Assembly: GCF_022180385.2 (NCBI RefSeq)
Contig: NZ_BQME02000002.1
Coordinates: 806,001 to 870,000, forward strand
Origin: Paenibacillus sp. L3-i20
Lineage (GTDB): Bacteria; Bacillota; Bacilli; Paenibacillales; Paenibacillaceae
Length of the DNA: 64,000 bases
Direction of reading: 5' to 3'
Position numbers and translations under genes: made by a program. Of this stretch, positions 9,203 to 19,090 are shown piece after piece (within the stretch, counting starts at the first letter, position 1; the number at the start of each line of letters is the position of its first letter). The notes beneath the pieces are model-generated. The model searched no databases, was not told the DNA's origin, and was given only the letters and a program-made list of their open reading frames with translations.

Positions 9203-10024
9203 ATGACCATATTAGTAACCGGAGCAACTGGAAATGTTGGTCGTCACGTAGTCAATGAACTTATCCAAGCAGGCCAGCGTGTACGTGCTCTGTCGCGCAA
9301 CCCAGCAAAAGCGAATCTCCCTGAAGGGGTTGAAGTTGTGTACGGAGACCTTTCTGCACCGGAGACTCTTGAACCAGTATTACAGGGGATTACCGGCATT
9401 CACCTGATCACGTTTGATGGGGGGAAAGGTTTCGCCCCGCTAACAACGGGACCTGAGATCGTTCAGCTAGCCATAAAAGCGGGCGTACGGCGAGTTACTG
9501 TTTTATGGAATGGTGAGAAAGGTCCTATGGAGCAGGCCATAGAAGCTAGTAGTCTTGAGTGGACTCATCTCCACCCCGTTGAGTATATGTCCAATGCGCT
9601 TGGATGGGCTGATTCTATTCGTAACGAAGGCGTAGTTCGAGAGCCATTCGGGCACACATTAAGTGCCATGATTCATGAAGCTGATATCGCTAGTGTTGCG
9701 GCGACTGCACTGATTGAGGAAGGTCATGCCGGCAAGTCATATATATTGACAGGACCCGAAGTGCTGACCGTGCCGGAGAAAGTACACGCCATCAGTTCAG
9801 TGATCAATCGTGAAATCCGTTTCGTTGAACTTACCAGACAGCAAGCACGTGAGCGAATGCACCAATCAGGCATCCAAAACGAAGTCATCAATTTTGTCAT
9901 CGAATGGCATGATAATCCACCCGAATATGGGTACACGGTGCTTCCAACCGTAGAGCAGGTTACCGGTCGGAAGCCACGCAAATTCGCCCAGTGGGTTGAA
10001 GAACATATAGGGGACTTCAGCTAG
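9203..10024 (+). CDS. NmrA-like NAD(P)-binding protein
   Basis: A 273-residue atypical short-chain dehydrogenase/NmrA-family protein. The Rossmann motif VTGATGNVGRHVV is at the N-terminus, followed by the strand pattern VRALSRNPAKANLP and VEVVYGDLS. It lacks the YxxxK catalytic pair of classical SDRs at the usual place, so it could be a reductase or a redox-sensing protein. The ribosome binding site AGGAGGAAT is 7 bases before the ATG. It sits 38 bp behind the sigma-factor fusion with no terminator between, which suggests one transcript. Confidence 0.8.
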   Translation: MTILVTGATGNVGRHVVNELIQAGQRVRALSRNPAKANLPEGVEVVYGDLSAPETLEPVLQGITGIHLITFDGGKGFAPLTTGPEIVQLAIKAGVRRVTVLWNGEKGPMEQAIEASSLEWTHLHPVEYMSNALGWADSIRNEGVVREPFGHTLSAMIHEADIASVAATALIEEGHAGKSYILTGPEVLTVPEKVHAISSVINREIRFVELTRQQARERMHQSGIQNEVINFVIEWHDNPPEYGYTVLPTVEQVTGRKPRKFAQWVEEHIGDFS

Positions 10025-10049
10025 CGTATATTGCATATGCATCTCAGTA

Positions 10050-10092
10050 AATAGTCGGTTTTCCTTACTTACGGAGAGCCGGCTATTATTTT
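10050..10092 (+). terminator. Intrinsic terminator after the NmrA-like gene
   Basis: AATAGTCGG pairs with CCGGCTATT (one wobble), with an inner TCC/GGA pair, followed by a short T-rich run. It closes the sigma-fusion/NmrA transcript. Confidence 0.6.
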
Positions 10093-10345
10093 GTGGGGGT
10101 ATAGTATTCCGTTATTCATATCAGAGAACTATCCTTTTTAACAAATGTAATCAGATCCGGAGTAAGTCGATCCAATGACCTTCTCTAGATCTTTTTATTC
10201 TTTATATTGTTAATTTAATCAAAAATAGTATATTGGATATTGAAAGAAAGTTTATTAGGAGAGGGGGGAATCTAGCAAACCTTGCAAATACAATTTGCGA
10301 GAATCGCATGAATTGCGAATAACTAGTCAGGGGAGAGTGAGTTTA

Positions 10346-13300
10346 ATGAAAAAGCGTTTGTTATCTTTATTCGTCATAACTAGTATGTTGTTTACAACGA
10401 TGCTGCCTAGTTCATTTGCATCCAATGAAGTAACAAGTACGAATAGTATAGGATCTTCGGCATCACCTGAGCAACCGCAGATTTATTTAAAAGCAGGGAC
10501 AGAAGAGCTGATGAACGATCAAACAATCGAAAAGAAATTCAGTTTTCCATCCGAAGACAGTTCAAAAAACAAACTTTTTATCGTTCAATTTTCAGGGCCA
10601 GTTGATGATTCTACTAAGCAATCACTAGCTTCCGAAGGAGCAATAGTAGATGGTTACATCCCAGACTTTGCTTTTTTAGTCAGTATGTCTGGACTTCAAG
10701 CTGAAAGAGTAGCAAGTCTCGATAAAGTAAGCCGAGTAATTTCATATCTACCAGAATGGAAGATCTCACCTGATATTTCGAATAAGGCATTGATAGAGGC
10801 TCGAATTACCGTTTTGAAGGGCAAAAATTCCGAAGTAGCTGGACAGCTTGGTATCCTTAAACTCCAAGCAAAGCAAACTAACGAGCAGTTTATTGCTACT
10901 ACTCTCCCCAAGTCGGAAATTAATACGCTCAGCCAAGACGATAATGTAATTTTTATTGAAGAAGTTAAACCGATCACGACCTATAATGCTATGGCTACAG
11001 AAATAGTAAAAGCAAGTACACCTGGAGGCGCTTGGGCGAGCGGGTTAAACGGAGAAGGTCAAATTATCGGTGTAATGGATTCCGGGTTAGATACGGGAGT
11101 CGTTAATACCGTGCATCCAGATTTGCGAGACCGACTGCAAGTGGCACCAATTGCTTACGCACGGACGGAGTGGTCGGATTTAAGCGGGCATGGTACCCAT
11201 GTTGCTGGATCGATTGTTGGCACAGGTGTACAGTCAAGTGGAACAAACAAAGGCGTTGCGCCTGCCGCCAAGCTCGTATTTCAATCAGCAGGAATGGACA
11301 GCGGATCTGGCTTACAAATTCCGTACCCATTCAACAACGCGCTTGCTGAAGCAGCTTCTCACGGTGCAACCATCCATACCAATTCTTGGGGTGGCGGAAA
11401 TAGCTATAGTGAACTCGCCCAAGAAACGGATCAATATGCATTCGCTAACAAAGGGTTCACCGTTCTATTTGCAGCGGGCAATGGCGGGCCGGATTCTAAT
11501 TCCGTTGGCGACCCTGGTCTAGCCAAAAATGTAATTACTGTAGGAGCTACGCAAAATAATCGCCCCGATGTCGTAGGTCCTTGGCCTGCAAATAACCCTT
11601 CGCTAGTGGCCGACTTCTCTGCACGAGGCCAGACAGCGGACGGTAGGATCAAACCGGATGTAGTAGCTCCGGGTACGTTAGTGTTATCAACGAGATCCTC
11701 TCTCGCTCCACAAGGCAAGTATAAGCCAGAGTTTGATGCGAATTACGGATATAGCAGCGGTACATCTATGGCTACACCAATTGTGGCTGGATCGACGGCA
11801 TTGGTACGACAATACTACACCGATATAAAACAAATTGTTCCTTCTTCAGCTTTACTCAAAGCTTCAATTATTAATGGGGCTCAGGATATCGGCTATGGCT
11901 GGATGAGCCGAGAAACAGGATGGGGCAAGGTAGATTTGCAGAACACGCTGTTCCCGACTAACGGAAGAAAAAATGTATTTGTAGACGATTCACAAAAGAG
12001 TGTAGGTACAGGTCAGCAATCCAATTATCAATTCCAGGCTAAGAGTGGCCAAGTTCTTAAATTCACACTTGTATGGACGGATTCTCCAAGCGCTTTGTAT
12101 GTTGGAAGAAATTTGGTCAATGATTTGGATCTGCAAGTTGTTGCTCCAGATGGTTCTGCTTATAAAGGAAATTGCTTTACGAGCAATAGTGCCAGCACAT
12201 CCTGCGCTTCATTCGATCGGTTAAACAATGTCGAAAATGTTTATTTTCAAGCTCCAGCAGAGGGAACTTATAGCGTGCGTGTTACTGGATATAACGTCCC
12301 TTATGGTCCGCAGCCGTATGCGTTGGTTGTATCTGGAAATGACGTTGCGACAGGCAACTTTGCTCCTACGATTGATATAAGCAAGTTCAATCCGGTTGAC
12401 AACTTTTATTTGCAAGGAAGTTCAGGAGCAGTAAATTTACCGAATGCAGTTATAAAAGCCTACCCGTGGAATGATCCGAATGGTAATGGAATCGTAGAGC
12501 CCTCTGAGCTAGGTATATCTCACGATCTAGGAGTAAGCTTGCCTGACGGTGCTGTGAACGGTTATGGATTAACATCGCTAGGAGTAGGTACTCACCGATT
12601 TGTTATCACAGCTACAAACGAGTATGGGGAATCAAGCAAAACGACCCCGTTCACATTAACGCTGACCAAAGGTTTTAATCCCAAAGTAACAGTTGCACCC
12701 AACTTGCCGGAAGCAATCATTCAAAATAATCAAGTATCACTCAAGTGGGATAATGTCCCAGAAGCAACAAGCTACGAAGTGAAAGTGTCCGAATCAACTG
12801 GAGGGCCTTACACCACATTAACAAGTGGGTTAACGACAAACCAATATACGTACGCTCTTCCCGCAAATGCTAAAAAATCGTACTACTATGTCGTTACAGC
12901 TGTTTCAAGCGGGGGAATGAGCAATTTTTCACCAGAAGTAAGTGCGTGGGTGCCGTCAAATTTCTGGATTAAGGCAGATCCGGCTGACGGGAAAGTGGAA
13001 TTGAGCTGGACGAAATCAGTAGGAATTCTCGCCAATCATTCGAGCTACGCTATTTACCGTAAAATAAACGGAGTGACTAGTTTAGTTATAACGAGACCTT
13101 CGCACGTTAACCATTTTGTAGACACAACAGTTGTTAACGGAACAGAATATCAATATCAGCTAGTAGCAAACGATTACAAGTATCCAGCAGAATTGAAAAC
13201 CGCTTCTAATTGGGTGACAGTGACACCAAGCGCTAGTTCACCGGGAAAACTGATATTGTCTGCGAAGTCGACTGACAAACAGGTGCAGTTATCTTGGACC

Positions 13301-14878
13301 GCTTCGGCAGGAGCAGGCAACTATGCGATTATCCGTAATGGAGTGACCATTCAACCTAGTATGACGGGTACTTCCTATACCGACTTGAATCTAGTCAACG
13401 GAACTGCCTATACATACGAAGTGATTGCTTACAATACAAGTACTAGCACAAACCGTAGATCGGATACGATTACCGTCACGCCGCACTTGCCTGAACCGTT
13501 TCCTGTCACCCTCACGGTAACGTCGGAGCCGAGTCTATTACGCTTGAATTGGACTGCCAACCATGCAGCAAGCTATGATATTCAGCGTTCTACTACGTTT
13601 AATGGCTCATTCTCGACGATCGCTACCTCCATAACGGGTACGACATACACCGATTCAACAGGTACGAGCGGCGGTAGGTACTATTATCGTGTCATAGCGA
13701 AAAATACTTCTGGAAGCGCAACTTCTAATTTGGATAATGGGATATTGAACGGATCAGCAACGACAATTCCACCAGCACCCACCGGTGTTATCGCATTACC
13801 GGGAGACAGCACTATACAGTTATCATGGACATCTTCAATTGGAGCAGCAACTTACACTTTGAGGCGAGGGACGGCAAGCGGCGGGCCATTCACTCCGATC
13901 GCCATTAATCTAGCTTCAACGTCATATCAAGACACTAACATAACAAATGGTACGACGTACTACTATGTAGTCACAGCAAGAAACGGGGCGGGGGAGAGCA
14001 GCAATTCTACTGTTGTACAAGCGACACCAATTGCGATACCTAATCCTCCCGTTAATGTTCTTGCAATGCCAGGTGATGCGAGCGTTCAACTGTCATGGAA
14101 CGCAACAATTGGAGCTTCAAATTATACAGTCAAAAGAGGGACGGCAAGCGGCGGACCGTTTACTCCAGTAGCTAGCAATTTGACAACGACAACTCACAAT
14201 GACACTGCCTTAATAAATGGCACAATCTATTATTATGTCATCACAGCGAATAACGTATCTGGAGAAAGCAGCAATTCCGCTGTCGTACAGGCAATACCAA
14301 TAACATCTATTCAGATTCCACCAGCGCCGACAGGTGTTGTTGCATTGCCAGGTGATACGAGTGCGTTAATTTCGTGGACGGCTGTATCTGGTGCGACAAA
14401 TTATTCAGTTAAAAGAGGGTTTGCTGCTAGTGGACCGTTCACTACCGTCGTCAGTAATTTGACAACGACGTCTTACAATAACGTCGGCTTAACGAATGGC
14501 ACAACCTATTATTATGTCATTACCGCAAGCAATATTGCTGGAGAGAGCGGCAATTCTGCTGTCGTTCAGACAATTCCAATCGCATTACCTGCAACGGGAA
14601 TTCCCGCTAGTCCTTCGTTAAGTCATACTAATCAAGGAAATGCAAGAAATTATACGGTGAAATGGAACATATGGTGGGGAAATAACGGATCGTCGTGGAA
14701 GTTATATGAAAACAATAATGTCATTTATACAGGTGTGCTGACGGACAATTCGCCACAAGCCCAAACAGCCTCCTACGCTCTTACAAACAAGCCAGCTGGT
14801 ACCTATACGTATAAAGTGGAATTGACAAATAGATTTGGCACAGCCAGCAGCGGCAATGTGACAGTAACTGTTAACTAA
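10346..14878 (+). CDS. Secreted subtilisin-family (S8) protease with FN3 repeats
   Basis: The chosen ATG at 10346 has a GGGGAGAGTG site and begins a signal peptide (MKKRLLSLFVITSMLFTTML); an in-frame ATG 51 bases upstream is less likely. The protein has 1510 residues. A propeptide runs to about 210. The protease domain carries Asp near 245 (GVMDSGLDTG), His near 282 (SGHGTHVAG) and Ser near 474 (GTSMATPIVAG). A beta-rich domain at about 540-680 (LVWTDSP, NDLDLQVVAPDG) resembles the C-terminal barrel of KP-43-type subtilases. About seven FN3-like modules follow from about 780 to 1410, the last three very similar to each other. The final 90 residues (VKWNIWWGNNG) resemble the N-terminal Ig-like domain of bacterial chitinases. 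It is an extracellular protease, probably binding a polymer through its tail. Confidence 0.9.
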   Translation: MKKRLLSLFVITSMLFTTMLPSSFASNEVTSTNSIGSSASPEQPQIYLKAGTEELMNDQTIEKKFSFPSEDSSKNKLFIVQFSGPVDDSTKQSLASEGAIVDGYIPDFAFLVSMSGLQAERVASLDKVSRVISYLPEWKISPDISNKALIEARITVLKGKNSEVAGQLGILKLQAKQTNEQFIATTLPKSEINTLSQDDNVIFIEEVKPITTYNAMATEIVKASTPGGAWASGLNGEGQIIGVMDSGLDTGVVNTVHPDLRDRLQVAPIAYARTEWSDLSGHGTHVAGSIVGTGVQSSGTNKGVAPAAKLVFQSAGMDSGSGLQIPYPFNNALAEAASHGATIHTNSWGGGNSYSELAQETDQYAFANKGFTVLFAAGNGGPDSNSVGDPGLAKNVITVGATQNNRPDVVGPWPANNPSLVADFSARGQTADGRIKPDVVAPGTLVLSTRSSLAPQGKYKPEFDANYGYSSGTSMATPIVAGSTALVRQYYTDIKQIVPSSALLKASIINGAQDIGYGWMSRETGWGKVDLQNTLFPTNGRKNVFVDDSQKSVGTGQQSNYQFQAKSGQVLKFTLVWTDSPSALYVGRNLVNDLDLQVVAPDGSAYKGNCFTSNSASTSCASFDRLNNVENVYFQAPAEGTYSVRVTGYNVPYGPQPYALVVSGNDVATGNFAPTIDISKFNPVDNFYLQGSSGAVNLPNAVIKAYPWNDPNGNGIVEPSELGISHDLGVSLPDGAVNGYGLTSLGVGTHRFVITATNEYGESSKTTPFTLTLTKGFNPKVTVAPNLPEAIIQNNQVSLKWDNVPEATSYEVKVSESTGGPYTTLTSGLTTNQYTYALPANAKKSYYYVVTAVSSGGMSNFSPEVSAWVPSNFWIKADPADGKVELSWTKSVGILANHSSYAIYRKINGVTSLVITRPSHVNHFVDTTVVNGTEYQYQLVANDYKYPAELKTASNWVTVTPSASSPGKLILSAKSTDKQVQLSWTASAGAGNYAIIRNGVTIQPSMTGTSYTDLNLVNGTAYTYEVIAYNTSTSTNRRSDTITVTPHLPEPFPVTLTVTSEPSLLRLNWTANHAASYDIQRSTTFNGSFSTIATSITGTTYTDSTGTSGGRYYYRVIAKNTSGSATSNLDNGILNGSATTIPPAPTGVIALPGDSTIQLSWTSSIGAATYTLRRGTASGGPFTPIAINLASTSYQDTNITNGTTYYYVVTARNGAGESSNSTVVQATPIAIPNPPVNVLAMPGDASVQLSWNATIGASNYTVKRGTASGGPFTPVASNLTTTTHNDTALINGTIYYYVITANNVSGESSNSAVVQAIPITSIQIPPAPTGVVALPGDTSALISWTAVSGATNYSVKRGFAASGPFTTVVSNLTTTSYNNVGLTNGTTYYYVITASNIAGESGNSAVVQTIPIALPATGIPASPSLSHTNQGNARNYTVKWNIWWGNNGSSWKLYENNNVIYTGVLTDNSPQAQTASYALTNKPAGTYTYKVELTNRFGTASSGNVTVTVN
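13768..14590 (+). repeat. Three tandem FN3-coding repeats
   Basis: Three consecutive FN3 modules of 90-93 codons share near-identical stretches. For example GGGACGGCAAGCGGCGG occurs at 13868 and again at 14138, and a diverged copy starts at 14417. Each module begins with PPAPTGV or a variant and ends with GESSNSxVVQ. The similarity at DNA level points to recent duplication within the protease gene. Confidence 0.8.
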
Positions 14879-14897
14879 GATAAATTTCAAATCAAGT

Positions 14898-14945
14898 AAT
14901 AGGAGTCATTCATAATCCTGCTAAAGGATGAGGATGGCTCCTATT
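14898..14945 (+). terminator. Hairpin after the subtilase gene
   Basis: AATAGGAGTCAT pairs with ATGGCTCCTATT (one wobble), with inner pairing between AATCCT and AGGAT. It begins 19 bases after the stop. The T-run is weak, so it may be an inefficient terminator. Confidence 0.5.
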
Positions 14946-15132
14946 CCATTTGCGAGGGAGCGGGATTAAATCATGCTAATGATAGCTAACTTGCTAGTCC
15001 ATGGGTAAGTTAGTGATAATGCTAAAAAGAGGAAAAACTGTTACAGTATCGAATAGTAAATTTTAAAGCTTCCACAGGAAGTTTAGTGAAGTTAGATCCT
15101 GAAATTCTTCTGAAATAAAGGAGTTGCTGACA

Positions 15133-15804
15133 ATGGAAGTTACAACATACAGAGAATTTATTGAATTAGTTGAGACGTATAAGATTTTTCCCTTTTCAAA
15201 CTTTGTATCTGAATATCCATCTCTAACAACTGTAGCGGTAAACAATGATTGGCACACAGGTAACGACTCCGACCCATGGCAATGGAGAGTTATGATCATT
15301 CAAGAAGGTGTTGCAGCGTATGGGAAGTTTTTCGGTGACAAAGCGTGTTTTATTCATAAAGAGCTATTTCCAACATTCAAGAAAATAGTTACTTCTAACA
15401 AAACAGTAGAAGAAAGATATCGCAATGGTCTTATTTCACAGTCGGCTTTTCATCTTTATAAAATAATAATGGAACATAGTATTATCGATTCACGAGATTT
15501 AAGAAAAAAAGCAGGTTTGAATGCTAAAGAGGATAAAAAAGAGTATGAAAAATCACTTGTTGAACTTCAAAACTATGGTGATGTAGTTATTACTGGAGCA
15601 TCGAAACAAAGCGAAAGTGATTCAGGTTGGAGCAGCATGTGTTACACGCCATCGGATTTATGGTTGATTTCGGTGAATGCCAACAGGGATGACATGTCCA
15701 TTGAAGAAGCGAAAAGTTTGATGCTAGTGGAATTGTCCAAAACCTGTTCAGAAAAAGCATTAATATATTTTGCTAAAAAAATGAAGCTAAGTATAAATAG
15801 ATAA
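15133..15804 (+). CDS. AlkZ-related cytoplasmic protein of unknown function
   Basis: A 223-residue soluble protein starting at the ATG at 15133, 10 bases after AAGGAG; the in-frame TTG at 15124 is too close to that site. The N-terminal half has WHTGNDSDPWQWRVMI and GVAAYGKFFGDKACFI; the C-terminal half looks like a winged helix (DSRDLRKKAGLNAKEDKKEY, YGDVVITG). This layout matches proteins usually labelled AlkZ-related, distant relatives of a DNA glycosylase family, though the function is not established. No partner gene is apparent. Confidence 0.55.
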   Translation: MEVTTYREFIELVETYKIFPFSNFVSEYPSLTTVAVNNDWHTGNDSDPWQWRVMIIQEGVAAYGKFFGDKACFIHKELFPTFKKIVTSNKTVEERYRNGLISQSAFHLYKIIMEHSIIDSRDLRKKAGLNAKEDKKEYEKSLVELQNYGDVVITGASKQSESDSGWSSMCYTPSDLWLISVNANRDDMSIEEAKSLMLVELSKTCSEKALIYFAKKMKLSINR

Positions 15805-16325
15805 TTATAAACGTTGTAAATGCTTTTGCTTAATGAAAATGAGTGTTGCAGCCATAGATTGGCGACTATTTGGGTGAAACAGTGTATATAGGTACCAATA
15901 AATCGCTCAGGGACAAGATCTATTCATCATAAATGGTGATTTTGTGTTATTAGATATGTCGGATGACAAAGATGATTAGCCCATTAAATGGCGCTGTTCC
16001 ATAAGCAGAGTAATCTACTTTAGGGCAGCATCTTTTTGTTGTTTCAGGAGTGCTTCTCGTCCGGCACGGAGCAGTCAACCCTTGTAACGAAACCTATGAT
16101 GCCTATTGCACAAAAAAACGCTCTTTTTTCATTCTAACGAATTCTAGAAGCGTTAAATGCAGTTTTATAGTAGAAAAGGAGCTACTTTTATCGAAATAGC
16201 GATTCTGGAGTCGTTAGAAAACGAAATAGGCTATGTTGATCAAATAAGAGTTACTGGTTCGTTCGCTATGGGAGACAAAATTTTTTTTAACCTAATAAAA
16301 AATCAATAAATTATGGAGGTTTTTT
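15805..16325. other. Non-coding stretch with possible gene debris
   Basis: This 521-bp stretch has no ORF with a start and ribosome binding site. Short readable pieces (for example INGDFVLLDMSDDKDD near 15935 and TFIEIAILESLENEIGYVDQ near 16187) look like protein remnants, but I cannot name the family. The strong AATTATGGAGG site at its end serves the next gene. Confidence 0.4.
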
Positions 16326-16910
16326 ATGACTACTATCATTAAAATAAGAGCAAGTGTATTTATTCCTATGTCATGGACTGAACCTGTGATAGATAATCAA
16401 ACGGGAAACGTAGTCCAATTCGAAGGTGACTCGCGTGAATTTACTCCAAATGCTGTAAACACTATGCGTTCCAGAATTGAACAAGAAGTGGTTGTAGATT
16501 TTCACAAAAAAGAAATCTTCGTACATGCGAATACTGGGGTGTCAACAGAAAGAGTCACGTCTCCAGATGGTTCTGTTAATAGAAGAACAGGAAAAGCTAG
16601 TACAGAAGGTATTTCGTGTACTAATATTCATTGGGATATCGATTGTGTCAAGTTTAAAATGACTGCAAGTGCTAGTAATCCATTAAATGCCTATGCGCCT
16701 GCCGTTGACTATCTATTAACTGTACAAGTCAAAGGTAATGGTATTATCGATATTCAAGGTGCACATGATGGATTCCCTTGTTTTGAATTTTATAAGCAAG
16801 TGAATTTTGGACCGTTTGAACAAATTTACACACATGATTTCAGAGAAACTGGTGATACACCTGAAGCTCTAGGTGGGGAAATGGAATATAGATTTAATAA
16901 AACATTGTAA
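16326..16910 (+). CDS. DUF3238 domain protein
   Basis: A 194-residue protein matching the DUF3238 pattern found in Bacillus-group bacteria: IRASVFIPMSW at the start, FEGDSREFTP, VVDFHKKEIFVHANTGVST, RRTGKAS, NPLNAYAPAVDYLLTV, and AHDGFPCFEFYKQV near the end. Function is unknown. There is no signal peptide. The start is 8 bases after ATGGAGG. It is followed by a small secreted protein gene 270 bp away, without an obvious link. Confidence 0.75.
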   Translation: MTTIIKIRASVFIPMSWTEPVIDNQTGNVVQFEGDSREFTPNAVNTMRSRIEQEVVVDFHKKEIFVHANTGVSTERVTSPDGSVNRRTGKASTEGISCTNIHWDIDCVKFKMTASASNPLNAYAPAVDYLLTVQVKGNGIIDIQGAHDGFPCFEFYKQVNFGPFEQIYTHDFRETGDTPEALGGEMEYRFNKTL

Positions 16911-17182
16911 CATCATGTTTCCTGTGCTGATTGTAAAATTTTCAATAACTTAACTGTGGAGTGAATTAGAGCGAGTTTCAATGGTGATATGCTGCTTTTG
17001 TTTTGCACGGATTCAAAAGATTTTTTTGAATTACAAATTTTAGGTTACTTCGACAAAGGGGAAATGATAAGGTATTGCCGAAACATAAAATGATAGTAGG
17101 ACGGGAGGGTAATTGATTTTAGTGACGTCATTAGTTATAACAAGAAACGGATTCATCATTTCTTTTAAAAAGGAGATTAATT

Positions 17183-17638
17183 ATGACTAGAAATGCAAAG
17201 AGATCTATCCAAGTATTATTAATTATGGTTTTTCTGCTATTTAATTTTAGCGCCTTATCCTCTGCCGAAGGTTCAACAACATCGCCCACATCTACAACTT
17301 CGAATGGATATATTGAAATTGAATTAGGATATATCGATTATAAATTCAATCTCGAGCTTTCAGGCATTGCTACTTTTCTACAGGGAGCGACCCAAGGCAA
17401 TTTTTCTCTTATCATGTACTTTAAACCGCCAAACGGCAATTACGGGATAGATACAGGATATTTAGCAGGGGTAACCTCAAATAATGGTCAACCTCAATCA
17501 TTTAATGTGAACGTGAGGGACCAAAGTTATATTCGACCTTATTATTGGAATGGTCAATATAAATTAGGGATTCAAGTTTGGGATAGCAATATCGAACTTA
17601 GCAATTTGCAAACAACAATCATTCCTTGGCAGCCCTAG
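17183..17638 (+). CDS. Small secreted protein, unknown function
   Basis: A 151-residue protein with a clear signal peptide (residues 1-30, hydrophobic VLLIMVFLLFNFSALSSAEG) and a Ser/Thr linker. The mature part is rich in aromatic residues and beta-prone, with IEIELGYIDYKFNLELSG and QYKLGIQVWDSN. No family recognised and no cysteines. The ribosome binding site AAAGGAG lies 9 bases before ATG. A strong terminator follows, so it is a solo unit. Confidence 0.65.
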   Translation: MTRNAKRSIQVLLIMVFLLFNFSALSSAEGSTTSPTSTTSNGYIEIELGYIDYKFNLELSGIATFLQGATQGNFSLIMYFKPPNGNYGIDTGYLAGVTSNNGQPQSFNVNVRDQSYIRPYYWNGQYKLGIQVWDSNIELSNLQTTIIPWQP

Positions 17639-17686
17639 TATTTAAAACGAGGGCGAGTAAGGAGCTCTTTTTAAAATGACTATATA

Positions 17687-17722
17687 GGACGCTCGTTTCA
17701 TTAGACGAGAACGTCCTTTTTT
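17687..17722 (+). terminator. Intrinsic terminator
   Basis: GGACG-CTCGT pairs with ACGAG-a-ACGTCC around an 8-base loop, followed by six T. It closes the small secreted protein gene. Confidence 0.8.
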
Positions 17723-17846
17723 ATTAATAATTTATGACACTAGTTGCTTCGAACTATTCAGGTATGCATTGCAAGATGTGTTGAAGTGATTTGCATGAGA
17801 GATGATTGTAATTATTTTACACAGATGATAACGTTATAATATAAAA

Positions 17847-17859
17847 CCAACTTAGTTGG
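17847..17859. promoter_or_regulatory. Palindrome upstream of cysK, possible operator
   Basis: CCAAC-TTA-GTTGG is a perfect 5-bp dyad lying just downstream of a TATAAT box at 17835-17840 and 28 bases before the cysK start. A site between the -10 element and the ribosome binding site suits a repressor. In Bacillota, cysteine genes are commonly controlled by the Rrf2-type regulator CymR; that this is such a site is inference. Confidence 0.4.
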
Positions 17860-17886
17860 AATTATTTTAATAGGAGGTTTTGCTGG

Positions 17887-18822
17887 ATGTCGAAAATAGC
17901 GAAGAATCTTACAGATCTTATTGGGAATACTCCGTTACTAGAACTTTCAAATTTCTCAAAAATGCACCTTGTTGAATCCAAAATTATTGCTAAGTTGGAA
18001 TATTTTAATCCAGCCGGAAGCGTAAAGGATCGTATTGGTTTTGCGATGATAAAAGATGCTGAGGAAAAGGGGCTTATTAATCCAAATTCTATAATTGTTG
18101 AACCTACGAGTGGAAATACTGGGGTTGGTCTAGCTTTTGCAGCTGCTGCACTTGGTTATAAGTTAATTATTACTCTCCCCGAAAGTTTCAGCTTGGAGCG
18201 GAGGAAAATACTGCTTGCTCTTGGTGCAGAATTAGTTCTCACTCCTTCAAATGAAGGAATGTCTGGTGCAATAGCTAAAGCAGAAGAAATAGCTGCGGGA
18301 ATTCCTAACTCATTCATTCCTCAACAATTCAAAAATCCTGCTAATCCTGAAATTCATAAGAGAACCACAGCTACAGAAATTTGGAGAGATACAGATGGAG
18401 AGGTGGATATTTTTGTAGCTGGGGTTGGCACCGGAGGGACAATCTCTGGCGTCGGTGAATTTCTCAAAGAGCGTAAACAATCCATAAAAATTGTAGCTGT
18501 TGAACCGACAGATTCTCCGGTACTTTCAGGAGGGAACAAAGGCGTGCACAAAATTCAAGGAATTGGGGCTGGTTTTGTTCCAGATAACTTCAATAGATCG
18601 GTAGTTGATGAAATTTTTCATGTCAAAAACGAGCAAGCATTTGAGACTGCTCGTCAGCTCGCCAAGAGTGAAGGCTTGCTCGTTGGTATTTCCTCAGGGG
18701 CTGCAGTCTATGCTGCTGTTCAGCTTGCGAAAAGACCAGAAAATAAAGATAAAAATATAGTCGTTCTCCTTCCGGATACTGGAGAACGTTACTTATCGAC
18801 AGCATTATATCCAGAAGCTTAG
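17887..18822 (+). CDS. cysK: Cysteine synthase A (O-acetylserine sulfhydrylase)
   Basis: A 311-residue PLP enzyme of full family length. It makes L-cysteine from O-acetylserine and sulfide in the cytoplasm. Visible motifs: the PLP lysine K47 in [11 protein letters not shown], the substrate loop [12 protein letters not shown], the phosphate loop [12 protein letters not shown], and the C-terminal [11 protein letters not shown] and [12 protein letters not shown]. The start follows AGGAGGTTTTGCTGG. A TATAAT box and the palindrome upstream suggest its own regulated promoter. CysK versus CysM or a cystathionine-synthase-like paralogue cannot be fully separated, but the motifs fit CysK best. Confidence 0.92.
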   Translation: MSKIAKNLTDLIGNTPLLELSNFSKMHLVESKIIAKLEYFNPAGSVKDRIGFAMIKDAEEKGLINPNSIIVEPTSGNTGVGLAFAAAALGYKLIITLPESFSLERRKILLALGAELVLTPSNEGMSGAIAKAEEIAAGIPNSFIPQQFKNPANPEIHKRTTATEIWRDTDGEVDIFVAGVGTGGTISGVGEFLKERKQSIKIVAVEPTDSPVLSGGNKGVHKIQGIGAGFVPDNFNRSVVDEIFHVKNEQAFETARQLAKSEGLLVGISSGAAVYAAVQLAKRPENKDKNIVVLLPDTGERYLSTALYPEA

Positions 18823-19090
18823 AGTACACTATTGTTGGGCAAATAACTAAGGTGTTCTTACGATAGATAGTCTCTACTACAATGACGAGGGAAGATAGTT
18901 CAGCATCGAGACGGCTGCCACTTGGCAGTCCTTTACTTAACTAACGGGCAAGCTAGTTCCAAAACGTGGTATTATAGTAGTACTGAAATGGTATTAATAA
19001 CCTATATCATCTCTCTTCAATTTGATGGAGCACTTATATTAGTAGTTGTGAACGTTAAAAAGAATGATTTAAACGAAAGTTGGAGGAAGT
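18823..19090. other. Intergenic sequence, possible relic
   Basis: This 268-bp stretch lacks a credible gene. The segment around 18900-18975 (GACGGCTGCCACTTGGCAGT and following) contains a short dyad, CTGCCActTGGCAG, and looks like imported debris rather than a promoter. The GGAGG site at 19082 belongs to the next gene. Confidence 0.35.
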
